In this document: positions 57,109 through 63,671 of the stretch, piece by piece
Numbering within the stretch: the first letter of the stretch is position 1
Layout of the letters: each line of letters begins with the position of its first letter
NCBI RefSeq assembly: GCF_009933175.1
Contig: NZ_MAEJ01000010.1
Coordinates: 1 to 64,000, forward strand
DNA length: 64,000 nucleotides
Reading direction: 5' to 3'
From: Candidatus Enterococcus huntleyi
Lineage (GTDB): Bacteria > Bacillota > Bacilli > Lactobacillales > Enterococcaceae
Translations under genes and position numbers: made by a program
The notes under the pieces: generated by a model
The model's input: the letters and a program-made list of their open reading frames with translations, nothing else
Told to the model about the DNA's origin: nothing
Database searches by the model: none

Positions 57109-58032
57109 TTAAATAAATTCTAATAAAATTCTGCCGTGAGAGCTACTATTTACTGATTCATGTTGTGCCTTATAAACCTCAGAATAATGATAGATACTCT
57201 GAATTTGGGCTTTCAATTTCCCACTTTTCAATAACGCCAATATCTCTTTATACTCATTTGGCATGATGGAACCATTTGCAAAAGAAAAGTGTTGTCCCCT
57301 TTCTTCAATTGGAAAATCGGATGTTGAAAGTGAAAGTAATTCAAACTTATCATAAACTGCTGCAATCAATTCAATTAATCTATTACTACCAACGGTATCA
57401 ATAATTTTGTTAGGTTGTGATGCATTGCGCAAATCACTCATTAATTGTGATGAAGTATAATCAATCACTTCATCAGCACCGAGACCGTGAACAAATTCAA
57501 TATTCCCGCTTGAAGCTAGTCCGATAATACTTGCTCCTAAAAGTCGAAGCATTTGAACTAAATATGTCCCTACCCCTCCTGAAGCACCCGTGACCAAGAC
57601 TCTATCGCCATGCACGATTTTTAAATGTTTTATGGCCATCCAAGCTGCATCGGCACCTCCGATAATTGTCCCTGCTTCTTGTAATGAGAGACCTTTGGGA
57701 ACTTTTATTACAGCTGGGGGAATATTAGAAATACTTATCTCTTGGGCAGCTCCAGTAGGCGTTACACCTATTACCGATTGACCAATTAATGATTTTTTTC
57801 GCAAATATCCAGTTTCTACCACTTTTCCAGCAAATGCATATCCAATTGTCATAGGTAGCTTGACTGGACGTAATCTCTTTAATTTACCTTCTTCAGTCAA
57901 AATATCATAAGGTAATACGGGCACATAATGTGTCTGGATCTTTAAAGATTGTGGCAACATGATGGAAGTAGTCTTGTCTACAATTTTTAATGCATCGATA
58001 CCGTCGTAGTTAATTTGTTGAATAGCTTTCAT
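57109..58032 (-). CDS. Zinc-free MDR-family quinone oxidoreductase-like protein
   Basis: A 307-residue medium-chain dehydrogenase/reductase. N-terminal GroES-like domain (TIGYAFAGKVVETG near 62-75), then a Rossmann domain with VLVTGASGGVGTYLVQMLRLLGASIIGLASS near 145-175. No zinc-site Cys cluster is seen, so it fits the NADPH:quinone reductase/crotonyl-type branch, active on enones or quinones. A GTG three codons upstream is the alternative start. The sequence is A+T-richer than the window average. Divergent from the PlcR-like regulator, which probably controls it. Confidence 0.8.
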   Translation of the reverse strand: MKAIQQINYDGIDALKIVDKTTSIMLPQSLKIQTHYVPVLPYDILTEEGKLKRLRPVKLPMTIGYAFAGKVVETGYLRKKSLIGQSVIGVTPTGAAQEISISNIPPAVIKVPKGLSLQEAGTIIGGADAAWMAIKHLKIVHGDRVLVTGASGGVGTYLVQMLRLLGASIIGLASSGNIEFVHGLGADEVIDYTSSQLMSDLRNASQPNKIIDTVGSNRLIELIAAVYDKFELLSLSTSDFPIEERGQHFSFANGSIMPNEYKEILALLKSGKLKAQIQSIYHYSEVYKAQHESVNSSSHGRILLEFI

Positions 58033-58180
58033 TGTAATCACTCACTCCTTTTTTATCATTCTATTTTGTTCAAAGACAAAAATATAATAAGCGTTCTTAT
58101 TTTTTTTAATTTGAATGAGCATTATTTTGAGAGTATAATACAGTCTATTGAATTTGTATTTATTTTGGGAGGTAGTTGCA

Positions 58181-59011
58181 ATGGATAAACAGACTTTTGG
58201 CATTACATTGAAAAAAATTAGAAAAAGTAAAAATATCTCCCAAAAAGCATTAAGTGAAGGTTTATGTTCACAGCCAATGCTTTCATCAATTGAAAATGGT
58301 AAGTATATTCCTAACAGCAAATTATTGATTGGCCTTTGTCAAAAATTAGGAATTCAGGCGGATACATTAGTACTACAAGATCATTATAAAATAAGCAGTT
58401 CTTTTGAATTTAGTAAACACGCTGAAGATTTGTGTGATCAACATAAATACCAAGAATTAAAAGATTTTCTAACAAGTGATAATGTTTTACAATCGATTGA
58501 TACCTCCAGTGAATACCAAGCATACTATTACTATTTAGGCTGTAGTGAGTACCATCTTGATCCTACGTTAACTGCAAGTGAAAGCGACTTTCAGTTAGTA
58601 CTAGCCGAAAATCAATCAAATGGCGTGCCCAATACTTTATCTAGATTAGCACTAGGAGGGTTAGGGTTAGTTTACGCTCGAAAGCAGCAAACAGCTCTTA
58701 GTAAAAAATTTTCTGATTTGAGTTTAGAGCAAATTTCTAATACACTTTACGAAGAAAATTTAAATATTCTATTCTATTTAAAAGCCTACGGTGATTTTCT
58801 AAATGGTCGTTTTTCATCAGCTGCCACAACAATTGACGAAGGTATTTCATTCATTACTCAGCATCAATCAATTTACATGCTGGCTAATTTATATTTTTTA
58901 TTAGCTACAGTCACCGATAAATCTATCTCCGAAGAGGGATTAGCAGAAGCCAGACACCGAAGTAATATTTTTGAGGAATTATACCACGAGAAAATTTTTA
59001 AAAATATATAA
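58181..59011 (+). CDS. XRE-family regulator with TPR domain (Rgg/PlcR-like)
   Basis: A 276-residue regulator: N-terminal XRE helix-turn-helix (LKKIRKSKNISQKALSEGLCSQPMLSSIENGKYIPNSKLLIGLC, residues 8-51) followed by tandem helical repeats (PlcR/Rgg-like) through the C-terminus. Such regulators bind a small peptide or metabolite. RBS GGGAGGTAG lies before the ATG at 58181; the frame continues 11 codons upstream. It is divergent from the oxidoreductase and is followed 70 bases later by an SRPBCC gene; all three are A+T-rich, suggesting a transferred mini-cluster. No partner peptide frame was found nearby. Confidence 0.78.
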   Translation: MDKQTFGITLKKIRKSKNISQKALSEGLCSQPMLSSIENGKYIPNSKLLIGLCQKLGIQADTLVLQDHYKISSSFEFSKHAEDLCDQHKYQELKDFLTSDNVLQSIDTSSEYQAYYYYLGCSEYHLDPTLTASESDFQLVLAENQSNGVPNTLSRLALGGLGLVYARKQQTALSKKFSDLSLEQISNTLYEENLNILFYLKAYGDFLNGRFSSAATTIDEGISFITQHQSIYMLANLYFLLATVTDKSISEEGLAEARHRSNIFEELYHEKIFKNI

Positions 59012-59081
59012 GAATTCTTATTATCCCAGAAAGTAAATATTGTCTACCATAGGATTATCAAATGAAAGAAGGATGATCTAA

Positions 59082-59498
59082 ATGATGACAAAAATGTTTA
59101 CTAATGTACTAACTAGTGAGGCTCCTGTTACAAAGTACGAAAAGTTTCTAAAGAATCCAATGAATTTATTAAAATGGGATCCAGAAATTATCAATATCGT
59201 ATCAAATACTGGAGGTTATTCAATTGAAAGGAACAAAAATGCACTCAATAAATCTGAATTGCTCACACTTTTAGAAGAAGATTCGGCTATTGTTTACAAA
59301 GTGGCTGGAGATCGTATCTCTTATAAAGTGATGTTCGCACTTGTGACAAGCAATCAGGAAACGGAAATCCGACAAACTCTTTATCTAGATGATGATAATT
59401 CTCTACATTTGCCATTTGTATTGTTAAAACCAATTGCCAAACATGCTTTTTTAGAAAACTTAATTAGAATGGGTGCAATTGTTGAGAATGCTATTTAA
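59082..59498 (+). CDS. SRPBCC-like (START/polyketide cyclase fold) small protein
   Basis: A 138-residue protein whose pattern fits a START/SRPBCC fold: N-terminal MFTNVLTSEAPVTKYEKFLKNPMNLLKWDPEI (the usual VFxxLtdpenLpkWdP pattern), a beta-rich middle and a C-terminal helix LKPIAKHAFLENLIRMGAIVENA. These domains bind hydrophobic small molecules; no catalytic residues can be named. The ATG has GAAGGATGATC upstream, and a second ATG follows immediately. It lies 70 bases after the XRE-type regulator, probably in one operon. Confidence 0.5.
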   Translation: MMTKMFTNVLTSEAPVTKYEKFLKNPMNLLKWDPEIINIVSNTGGYSIERNKNALNKSELLTLLEEDSAIVYKVAGDRISYKVMFALVTSNQETEIRQTLYLDDDNSLHLPFVLLKPIAKHAFLENLIRMGAIVENAI

Positions 59499-59896
59499 TT
59501 TTTTTTATAACTCTTAAAATACTAGCCAGACTAATCCATCTGCAATAAGGCCTAAATGAATCAAAGTTATTTAGTTTTCAGTTCCATTAAATTCATTTTT
59601 AGAGTCGCATCTAAATAAATACAAAGTTTATAATGAAACATGAGACTGATAAAAAACTACTTTTATGCCGTAGTTTCTTATCAGTCTCACTTTGTATTCT
59701 GAAAAAATCTTATAACCATGACTTAAAAATCAAATAACTAACAATAATTTCACTCAATTTAATCTACAATTATTTGCTAGTACTACTCTCATTCATCAAC
59801 AAGGACTTCGGCAGCCAACCTTTAGATAAACTTAGGGAAATCATTAATAAAAGACAATAATTTCCGTGTAGACTATCTAATATGGAGGGAATTCAT
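59499..59896. other. Intergenic region before the 31-residue peptide gene
   Basis: Contains a hairpin with GAGACTGATAA / TTATCAGTCTC arms plus inner GTAG/CTAC pairing (59641-59695), likely the terminator of the SRPBCC operon, then about 200 bases leading to the peptide gene with an A+T-rich 5' region. Confidence 0.6.
59641..59695 (+). terminator. Terminator after the SRPBCC gene
   Basis: Long stem with arms GAGACTGATAA and TTATCAGTCTC and further inner pairs (AAAACTAC / GTAGTTT); followed by ACTTTGT, so the T-run is weak. Confidence 0.6.
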
Positions 59897-59992
59897 ATGA
59901 AAAGAATCGAATTAAAATCTTATCAAATTTGGCGACTACTCTTTGTTTTCCTCATGCTATTTTGGGGAACTGTTTTATCTTTCTTACTGTAG
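59897..59992 (+). CDS. 31-residue hydrophobic peptide, candidate type I toxin
   Basis: A strong RBS (GGAGGG, 8 bases before) starts a 31-codon frame: a basic N-terminus (MKRIELKSYQIWR) followed by one hydrophobic helix (LLFVFLMLFWGTVLSFLL). This is the plan of Fst/TxpA/holin-like type I toxins, though the sequence itself is not one I recognise. A short leftward RNA (60002-60080) with a terminator facing this gene begins 88 bases past the stop, so its 3' half would overlap the peptide mRNA. The peptide has no known family in my recall. Confidence 0.5.
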   Translation: MKRIELKSYQIWRLLFVFLMLFWGTVLSFLL

Positions 59993-60001
59993 AAAAAAAG
60001 A

Positions 60002-60080
60002 CAAAAAAACACCTTGCGTGGTCACAAGGTGCGGTATGTAAATTGTAGTGCCCATAGGAGTATCGTTCCTCATACCGTTA
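60002..60080 (-). ncRNA. Candidate antisense RNA (antitoxin-like)
   Basis: On the minus strand an extended -10 promoter (TGC then TACACT, 60086-60094) starts a short RNA of about 80 bases. It would contain one hairpin with CGGTATG / CATACCG arms (60032-60077) and end in a rho-independent terminator with CACCTTG / CAAGGTG arms and seven T (60003-60031). It converges on the peptide gene at 59897-59992. The -35 hexamer is poor. Confidence 0.5.
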
Positions 60081-60085
60081 ACCAC

Positions 60086-60094
60086 AGTGTAGCA
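60086..60094 (-). promoter_or_regulatory. Extended -10 of the antisense RNA
   Basis: On the minus strand TGC directly before TACACT; no consensus -35. Confidence 0.5.
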
Positions 60095-60290
60095 TATGAA
60101 GATTGGACTAGACACTAGAACGCACTTTTTTTTAGAACAACTTCATTTACTTTAATCGAATACTAATCTGTAGCGTGCAGAGTCCCAGATCAATCAATCC
60201 TTTTCACATCTGCGACGCTTTCACTACACATATTTTACTATTTGTGTTACAATAATTTAGCAACAATTATGAAGTAACCCCCTTATATAC

Positions 60291-60654
60291 GGGGACGTTA
60301 CGGATTCGACAGGCATAGTTGAGCTTGAATTGCGCTTCGTAGGTTACGTCTACGCTAAAACGTTACAGTTAAATATAACTGCTAAAAACAATAATAACAC
60401 TTACGCTTTAGCTGCCTAAAAACAGTTAGCGTAGATCCTCTCGGTATCGCCCATGTGCTCGAGTAAGGGTCTCAAACTTAAGTGGGATACGCTAAATTTT
60501 TCCGTCTGTAAAATTTAGAAGAGCTCATCAGACTAGCGATGTTTGACGCCTGTCATGCGGCAGACAACCGAGCGAAACTTTAATAGTATGACTATGAGCG
60601 TAGAAGTTGAAGTGGCAATATGTTTGGACGCGGGTTCGACTCCCGCCGTCTCCA
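60291..60654 (+). ncRNA. ssrA: Transfer-messenger RNA (tmRNA)
   Basis: Rescues ribosomes stalled on broken mRNAs and tags the unfinished protein for proteolysis. The 5' end GGGGACGTTACGGATTCGAC and 3' end GGTTCGACTCCCGCCGTCTCC are the standard tRNA-like ends, with acceptor and T-arm pairing. The resume frame begins GCT at 60381 and encodes AKNNNNTYALAA then TAA at 60417-60419. The tag ends in ALAA, the ClpXP degron. Last encoded base is the discriminator A at 60654, so the terminal CCA is added after transcription. A terminator follows at 60661-60718. Confidence 0.97.
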
Positions 60655-60660
60655 TTGAGA

Positions 60661-60718
60661 GTTTGAAGTCGTTTGAAATCACTGGTTACAGTGGTTTGAG
60701 ATGGCTTCTTTTTTTTTC
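60661..60718 (+). terminator. Terminator after ssrA
   Basis: A long interrupted stem with ATCACTG / CAGTGGT at the apex and GAAGTC / GGCTTC at the base, followed by nine T. Confidence 0.85.
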
Positions 60719-60897
60719 GAAAATACAGTGACTGAAAGGACAATGAATACGCTATAAACGTTGTTATATTAACGTTTCTGATAGTTTTTCTGATTTTTAT
60801 CATTTTAAAAAAACAGAAATGGAAGGTAAAATTATATGATTTCGACATTTCTTAGTATCCAAAAGTTTACACTGATTTGCACTACTTTGAAGAGAAA

Positions 60898-60940
60898 TTT
60901 AAGCCACTTTGGTAGCCACCTGTTAAGCCACTTTTAATTC
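60898..60940. repeat. Repeated GCCAC boxes downstream of ssrA
   Basis: Three boxes in 43 bases: TTTAAGCCACTTT, GGTAGCCACC and GTTAAGCCACTTTTAA. tmRNA 3' ends are well-known integration sites for phages and islands, and short direct repeats of this size are what integrases use as arm sites. No integrase gene or att duplicate was found in the window, so this is only a possible relic. Confidence 0.35.
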
Positions 60941-61197
60941 CCCAAAATATACATTCTATTTATACAATACTAATACAAAATCTTGTAAGATCAACTCTGA
61001 TTGAGCACACTTTGGTATATCCAAAAGAGCTCTTTTTCTATTCACACTCATTCTCTTTTTTCAAACTATGACAACAGCCATAGATACAAATCACTCAAAC
61101 AGTTGACGTAGCTTCTTTACCTACGTATACTTCAAGCTGAACAATCGAATTCATTTTAATCAAATCATTACGCACTGCACATTAGGAGGGATTTCCA

Positions 61198-61536
61198 TTG
61201 ACTATCATCACAGACTACATCAAATCAGCGCCTGCTGAACAACAAGAATATCTAGAAATTATCTATCAAATCGCCAAAGAGACGTTACCTGACGCAACAG
61301 AAAAAATGAGCTACGGGATGCCCACCTTTCATCAAGGAGAAAATATCGTGCATTTTGCTGGCATGAAAAAACATCTCGGCTTTTACCCTACTCCGTCTGC
61401 CATCTCAGCTTTTTCAGAGGCCCTTTCGCCTTATAAGACGAGTAAAGGCGCGGTACAGTTTCCTTACACAAAACCATTGCCTCGCACCTTAATCCAAGAA
61501 ATGATTGCCTTCAGAAAAAATGAGTTACACTTATAA
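61198..61536 (+). CDS. DUF1801 (YdhG-like) protein
   Basis: A 112-residue soluble protein of the DUF1801/YdhG family, which adopts a small alpha/beta fold and has no established function. Typical is the KMSYGMPTFHQGENIVHFAGMKKHLGFYPTPSAI stretch (near 37-70), followed by KGAVQFPYTKPLP (near 83-95). The start is TTG with AGGAGGG 7 bases before it. Single gene, terminated at 61579-61622. Confidence 0.85.
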   Translation: MTIITDYIKSAPAEQQEYLEIIYQIAKETLPDATEKMSYGMPTFHQGENIVHFAGMKKHLGFYPTPSAISAFSEALSPYKTSKGAVQFPYTKPLPRTLIQEMIAFRKNELHL

Positions 61537-61578
61537 CATTGACTCGACAGTAGTATAGGACTGCTTTAACTAGTAGTA

Positions 61579-61622
61579 AGACTTCACAAACGGCGTACCT
61601 GTCTTTTGTGGAGTCTTTTATT
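61579..61622 (+). terminator. Terminator after the DUF1801 gene
   Basis: AAGACTTCACAA pairs with TTGTGGAGTCTT (one G-U), followed by TTATT. Confidence 0.8.
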
Positions 61623-61873
61623 CTCTCTTTCCTCATCGCCTTTTTCTCTGTTCATTTTACATGACTTTTCTGCAATTTCTTCTTATTTACTTCACACACT
61701 CTTAGGATTTTCTTTAGCCTTTTTTACAGTTGATTTAAGTTTCATCCGTTAAGCTATACCTACATTAGATAAGAAATTATTCACTCTGATAAATCGGTAT
61801 TCGATTATTATCGGAAGAGTAATTATCTAACGTATTTAGGTGGGAGTGGCTCATTCGCTGTCTCTCACTCTTT

Positions 61874-61967
61874 CGTGAATGAACGTGGTGTTATCACTCT
61901 TTATTGAGAACTAACGACGGTTTATTCTCAGCTGTTTGAGGTGTAGGTTCGAATCCTACCATTCACG
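61874..61967 (+). other. tRNA-like element without anticodon arm
   Basis: Acceptor strands CGTGAATG (61874-61881) and CATTCACG (61960-61967) pair over 8 bp. Directly inside the 3' strand is a canonical T-arm: GTAGG, loop TTCGAAT, CCTAC (61943-61959), keeping all invariant bases. The 61 bases between contain only GTG/CAC and GAGAA / TTCTC pairings with a 14-base apex and no 5+7+5 anticodon arm, no canonical D-loop GG, and no CCA. It is not a working tRNA as far as I can see; it could be a tRNA relic or a tRNA-mimicking RNA domain. Confidence 0.6.
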
Positions 61968-61988
61968 TTGTGGCTCATCAATACCTCT

Positions 61989-62054
61989 ACTTTATGACTA
62001 AGATTTTTGTGACCGTTAATCTATCACTATTACTTTATGACTAAGAATTTGTGA
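61989..62054. repeat. Direct repeats within the structured-RNA candidate
   Basis: ACTTTATGACTAAGATTTTTGTGAC and ACTTTATGACTAAGAATTTGTGAC, 42 bases apart (one indel and one change), followed by a third partial copy (AACTAAGAATCC at 62065). Confidence 0.8.
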
Positions 62055-62071
62055 CTGCGGATCTAACTAAG

Positions 62072-62130
62072 AATCCTCGTAAGAAATACTTCTCGCAACT
62101 GGTGAGTGGTCTTTCTTACGAGGATTTTTA
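62072..62130 (+). terminator. Strong terminator ending the structured-RNA candidate
   Basis: Perfect 15-bp arms AATCCTCGTAAGAAA (62072-62086) and TTTCTTACGAGGATT (62112-62126), then TTTA. No gene lies immediately upstream, which is why a noncoding transcript is proposed. Confidence 0.9.
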
Positions 62131-62237
62131 TCTGTTGATACTCCTGTCTATGCCTATCTGCCTCGTTTATTCAGCGATAAGTTCACGACTCCGTTTCTGC
62201 TTGCTTTAAAAAAATAAAATTTTTAGGGTTTGTTCGC

Positions 62238-62266
62238 TTTACAAATCGAACAAACGTTCGTATAAT
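62238..62266 (+). promoter_or_regulatory. SOS promoter with LexA box
   Basis: -35 TTTACA (62238-62243), 17-base spacer, perfect -10 TATAAT (62261-62266). The spacer contains CGAACAAACGTTCG (62247-62260), a textbook Gram-positive LexA/DinR box (CGAAC-N4-GTTCG). LexA binding there would block RNA polymerase, so the downstream genes should be DNA-damage inducible. Confidence 0.92.
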
Positions 62267-62285
62267 TTCATTGAGGTGATTTGAT

Positions 62286-63671
62286 ATGTATAACACAGAT
62301 CTGCTTTTCGATTATTCAAAAGAACCGAGCAGAGATATTCTGTGCATTGATTGTAGAAGTTTCTATGCCTCTGTGGAGTGTGCTGCACGTAATTTAGATC
62401 CACTAACTGCCAAACTCGTCGTGATGTCTTATCCCAGTGACAGTCCAACTGAACGCGGAAGTGGTTTAATTTTAGCTTCTTCCCCTATGGCAAAAAAAGC
62501 CTATAATATCACGAATGTCAGTCGTGCTCGTGATCTCCCTTATCCTTATCCTAGTGACTTAGTGATTGCTGCCCCTCGTATGAAGCTCTACATGCAAAAG
62601 AATCGAGACATCAACAATATTTACAAAAGCTATACCGATGAAGAAAATCATCATGTCTACTCAGTTGACGAATCTTTTCTAGACATTACGAACTCACTTC
62701 AACTTTTTGGCTGTCAGACGGCTTATGAGTTAGCTAAAAAAATCCAAATTGATGTGTATAAAAAAACTGGAATTTACACATCCATTGGAATTGGCGACAA
62801 TCCTTTACTAGCAAAGTTAGCCTTAGATAATGAAGCCAAGCATACAAAAAGAATGAAGGCTGAATGGCGCTACGAAGATGTGCCGAAAAAACTTTGGAAA
62901 ATCCAAAAATTGACTGATTTTTGGGGAATTGGTCACCGTACAGCCAAGTCACTCAATCGTATGGGGATACGCACGATTGATGAGTTAGCTCATACAAACT
63001 ATTACGATTTAAAAGAAAAATTTGGCGTGCTAGGCGCTCAACTCTATGCCCATGCTTGGGGGATTGACCGCAGCTTTTTAGGCAAGAAAATCAAGTCCAA
63101 AGAACAATCAATTGGTAACTCTCAGGTCTTACACAAAGACTATACAAGAAAAAATGAAATTGAATTGGTTATTAAAGAAATGGCGGATCAAGTGGCGACA
63201 CGGTTACGCCGCATTCATGCGCAAACACAAGCTATTTCCCTCTGGATAGGCTTTTCTTTAGGCTATGTTGATGCCTCCGGCAAGAGCGGTTTTCATCATC
63301 AAATGAAAATTCCGCCCACTGCGAGTAGTAAACAATTAGCCGATAACCTACTACTTATTTTTCGACGCTATTATAAAAATCAAGATGTCCGAAACATTTC
63401 TGTCGGTTGTTCGAAGCTCATTTTTACAGATAGCATTCAACTCGATTTATTTTCTGAACCTGAAGAACAAGTCAAACAGATTACAACAGATCGAGCGGTA
63501 GATACTATTCGACGTCGTTACGGTTTTAAAAGTTTAATTCATGCCAATAGTTTGCTGGACGGTGGGCGAGCAATTGCTAGAAGTAGTTTGGTCGGTGGAC
63601 ATGCGGGCGGAATGGCTGGAATAGAAGGTGAAGACAGTGACAAGAAATCGAACGAAAAAAGAATTTTCTGA
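62286..63671 (+). CDS. Y-family DNA polymerase (UmuC/UvrX type)
   Basis: A 461-residue error-prone translesion polymerase. Palm motifs: IDCRSFYASVE with metal-binding Asp22 (residues 21-31) and YSVDESFLD with Asp128-Glu129; fingers SSPMAKKAYNI, then the helix-hairpin-helix LTDFWGIGHRTAKSLNRMGIRTIDELA near 213-239, and a little-finger domain to about 400. It is of the ImpB/UvrX type common on Firmicute plasmids, prophages and chromosomes. GAGGTG lies 9 bases before the ATG. SOS control is explicit (LexA box). It overlaps the next gene by 35 bases, as in typical uvrX-yolD pairs. Confidence 0.93.
   Translation: MYNTDLLFDYSKEPSRDILCIDCRSFYASVECAARNLDPLTAKLVVMSYPSDSPTERGSGLILASSPMAKKAYNITNVSRARDLPYPYPSDLVIAAPRMKLYMQKNRDINNIYKSYTDEENHHVYSVDESFLDITNSLQLFGCQTAYELAKKIQIDVYKKTGIYTSIGIGDNPLLAKLALDNEAKHTKRMKAEWRYEDVPKKLWKIQKLTDFWGIGHRTAKSLNRMGIRTIDELAHTNYYDLKEKFGVLGAQLYAHAWGIDRSFLGKKIKSKEQSIGNSQVLHKDYTRKNEIELVIKEMADQVATRLRRIHAQTQAISLWIGFSLGYVDASGKSGFHHQMKIPPTASSKQLADNLLLIFRRYYKNQDVRNISVGCSKLIFTDSIQLDLFSEPEEQVKQITTDRAVDTIRRRYGFKSLIHANSLLDGGRAIARSSLVGGHAGGMAGIEGEDSDKKSNEKRIF

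Larger units (their letters stand above)
60655..61197. other. Intergenic region behind ssrA
   Basis: Holds the ssrA terminator (60661-60718), then 400 bases of A+T-rich sequence with a cluster of repeated AAGCCAC-type boxes around 60900-60940 (annotated separately). An open frame on the minus strand (60528-60848) lies antisense to tmRNA and is a known artefact, not a gene. Confidence 0.7.
61764..62130 (+). ncRNA. Structured noncoding RNA candidate with tRNA-like domain
   Basis: In order: a long hairpin (TTAGATA / TATCTAA at 61764-61831, extended by ATTATTC / GAGTAAT and GATAA / TTATC); a tRNA-like element (61874-61967); two near-identical 20-base direct repeats (ACTTTATGACTAAGA at 61989 and 62031); and a 15-bp terminator. 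A possible but poorly spaced promoter (TTGATT, then TATACC after 19 bases) lies at 61730-61760. No open frame is present. The whole reads as one transcript of about 365 bases. Function unknown; extent and strand are inferred from the terminator. Confidence 0.45.
61537..62237. other. Large gene-free region with a structured-RNA candidate
   Basis: About 700 bases between the DUF1801 gene and the Y-family polymerase. It holds the terminator of the DUF1801 gene (61579-61622) and a stretch from about 61755 to 62130 with an extended hairpin, a tRNA-like element, two long direct repeats and a strong terminator. The last 100 bases before the polymerase promoter look unstructured. No credible open frame on either strand. 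Confidence 0.8.

Noticed and set aside
60528-60848. A 106-codon frame antisense to tmRNA (contains GDGGSRTRVQ)
   Set aside because: This is a well-known annotation artefact from the opposite strand of ssrA; no RBS and it overlaps the structured RNA.
61874-61967. A tRNA gene
   Set aside because: T-arm and acceptor are perfect, but no 5+7+5 anticodon arm, no D-loop GG and no CCA can be found; kept only as a tRNA-like element.
61874-61967. Selenocysteine tRNA (8-bp acceptor, long length)
   Set aside because: No TCA anticodon in a 7-base loop and no long variable arm; the enterococci I know do not use selenocysteine.
61846-61978. Insertion sequence with 9-base target duplication around the tRNA-like element
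   Set aside because: GTGGCTCAT is repeated on both sides, but there are no terminal inverted repeats and no transposase; likely coincidence or RNA structure.
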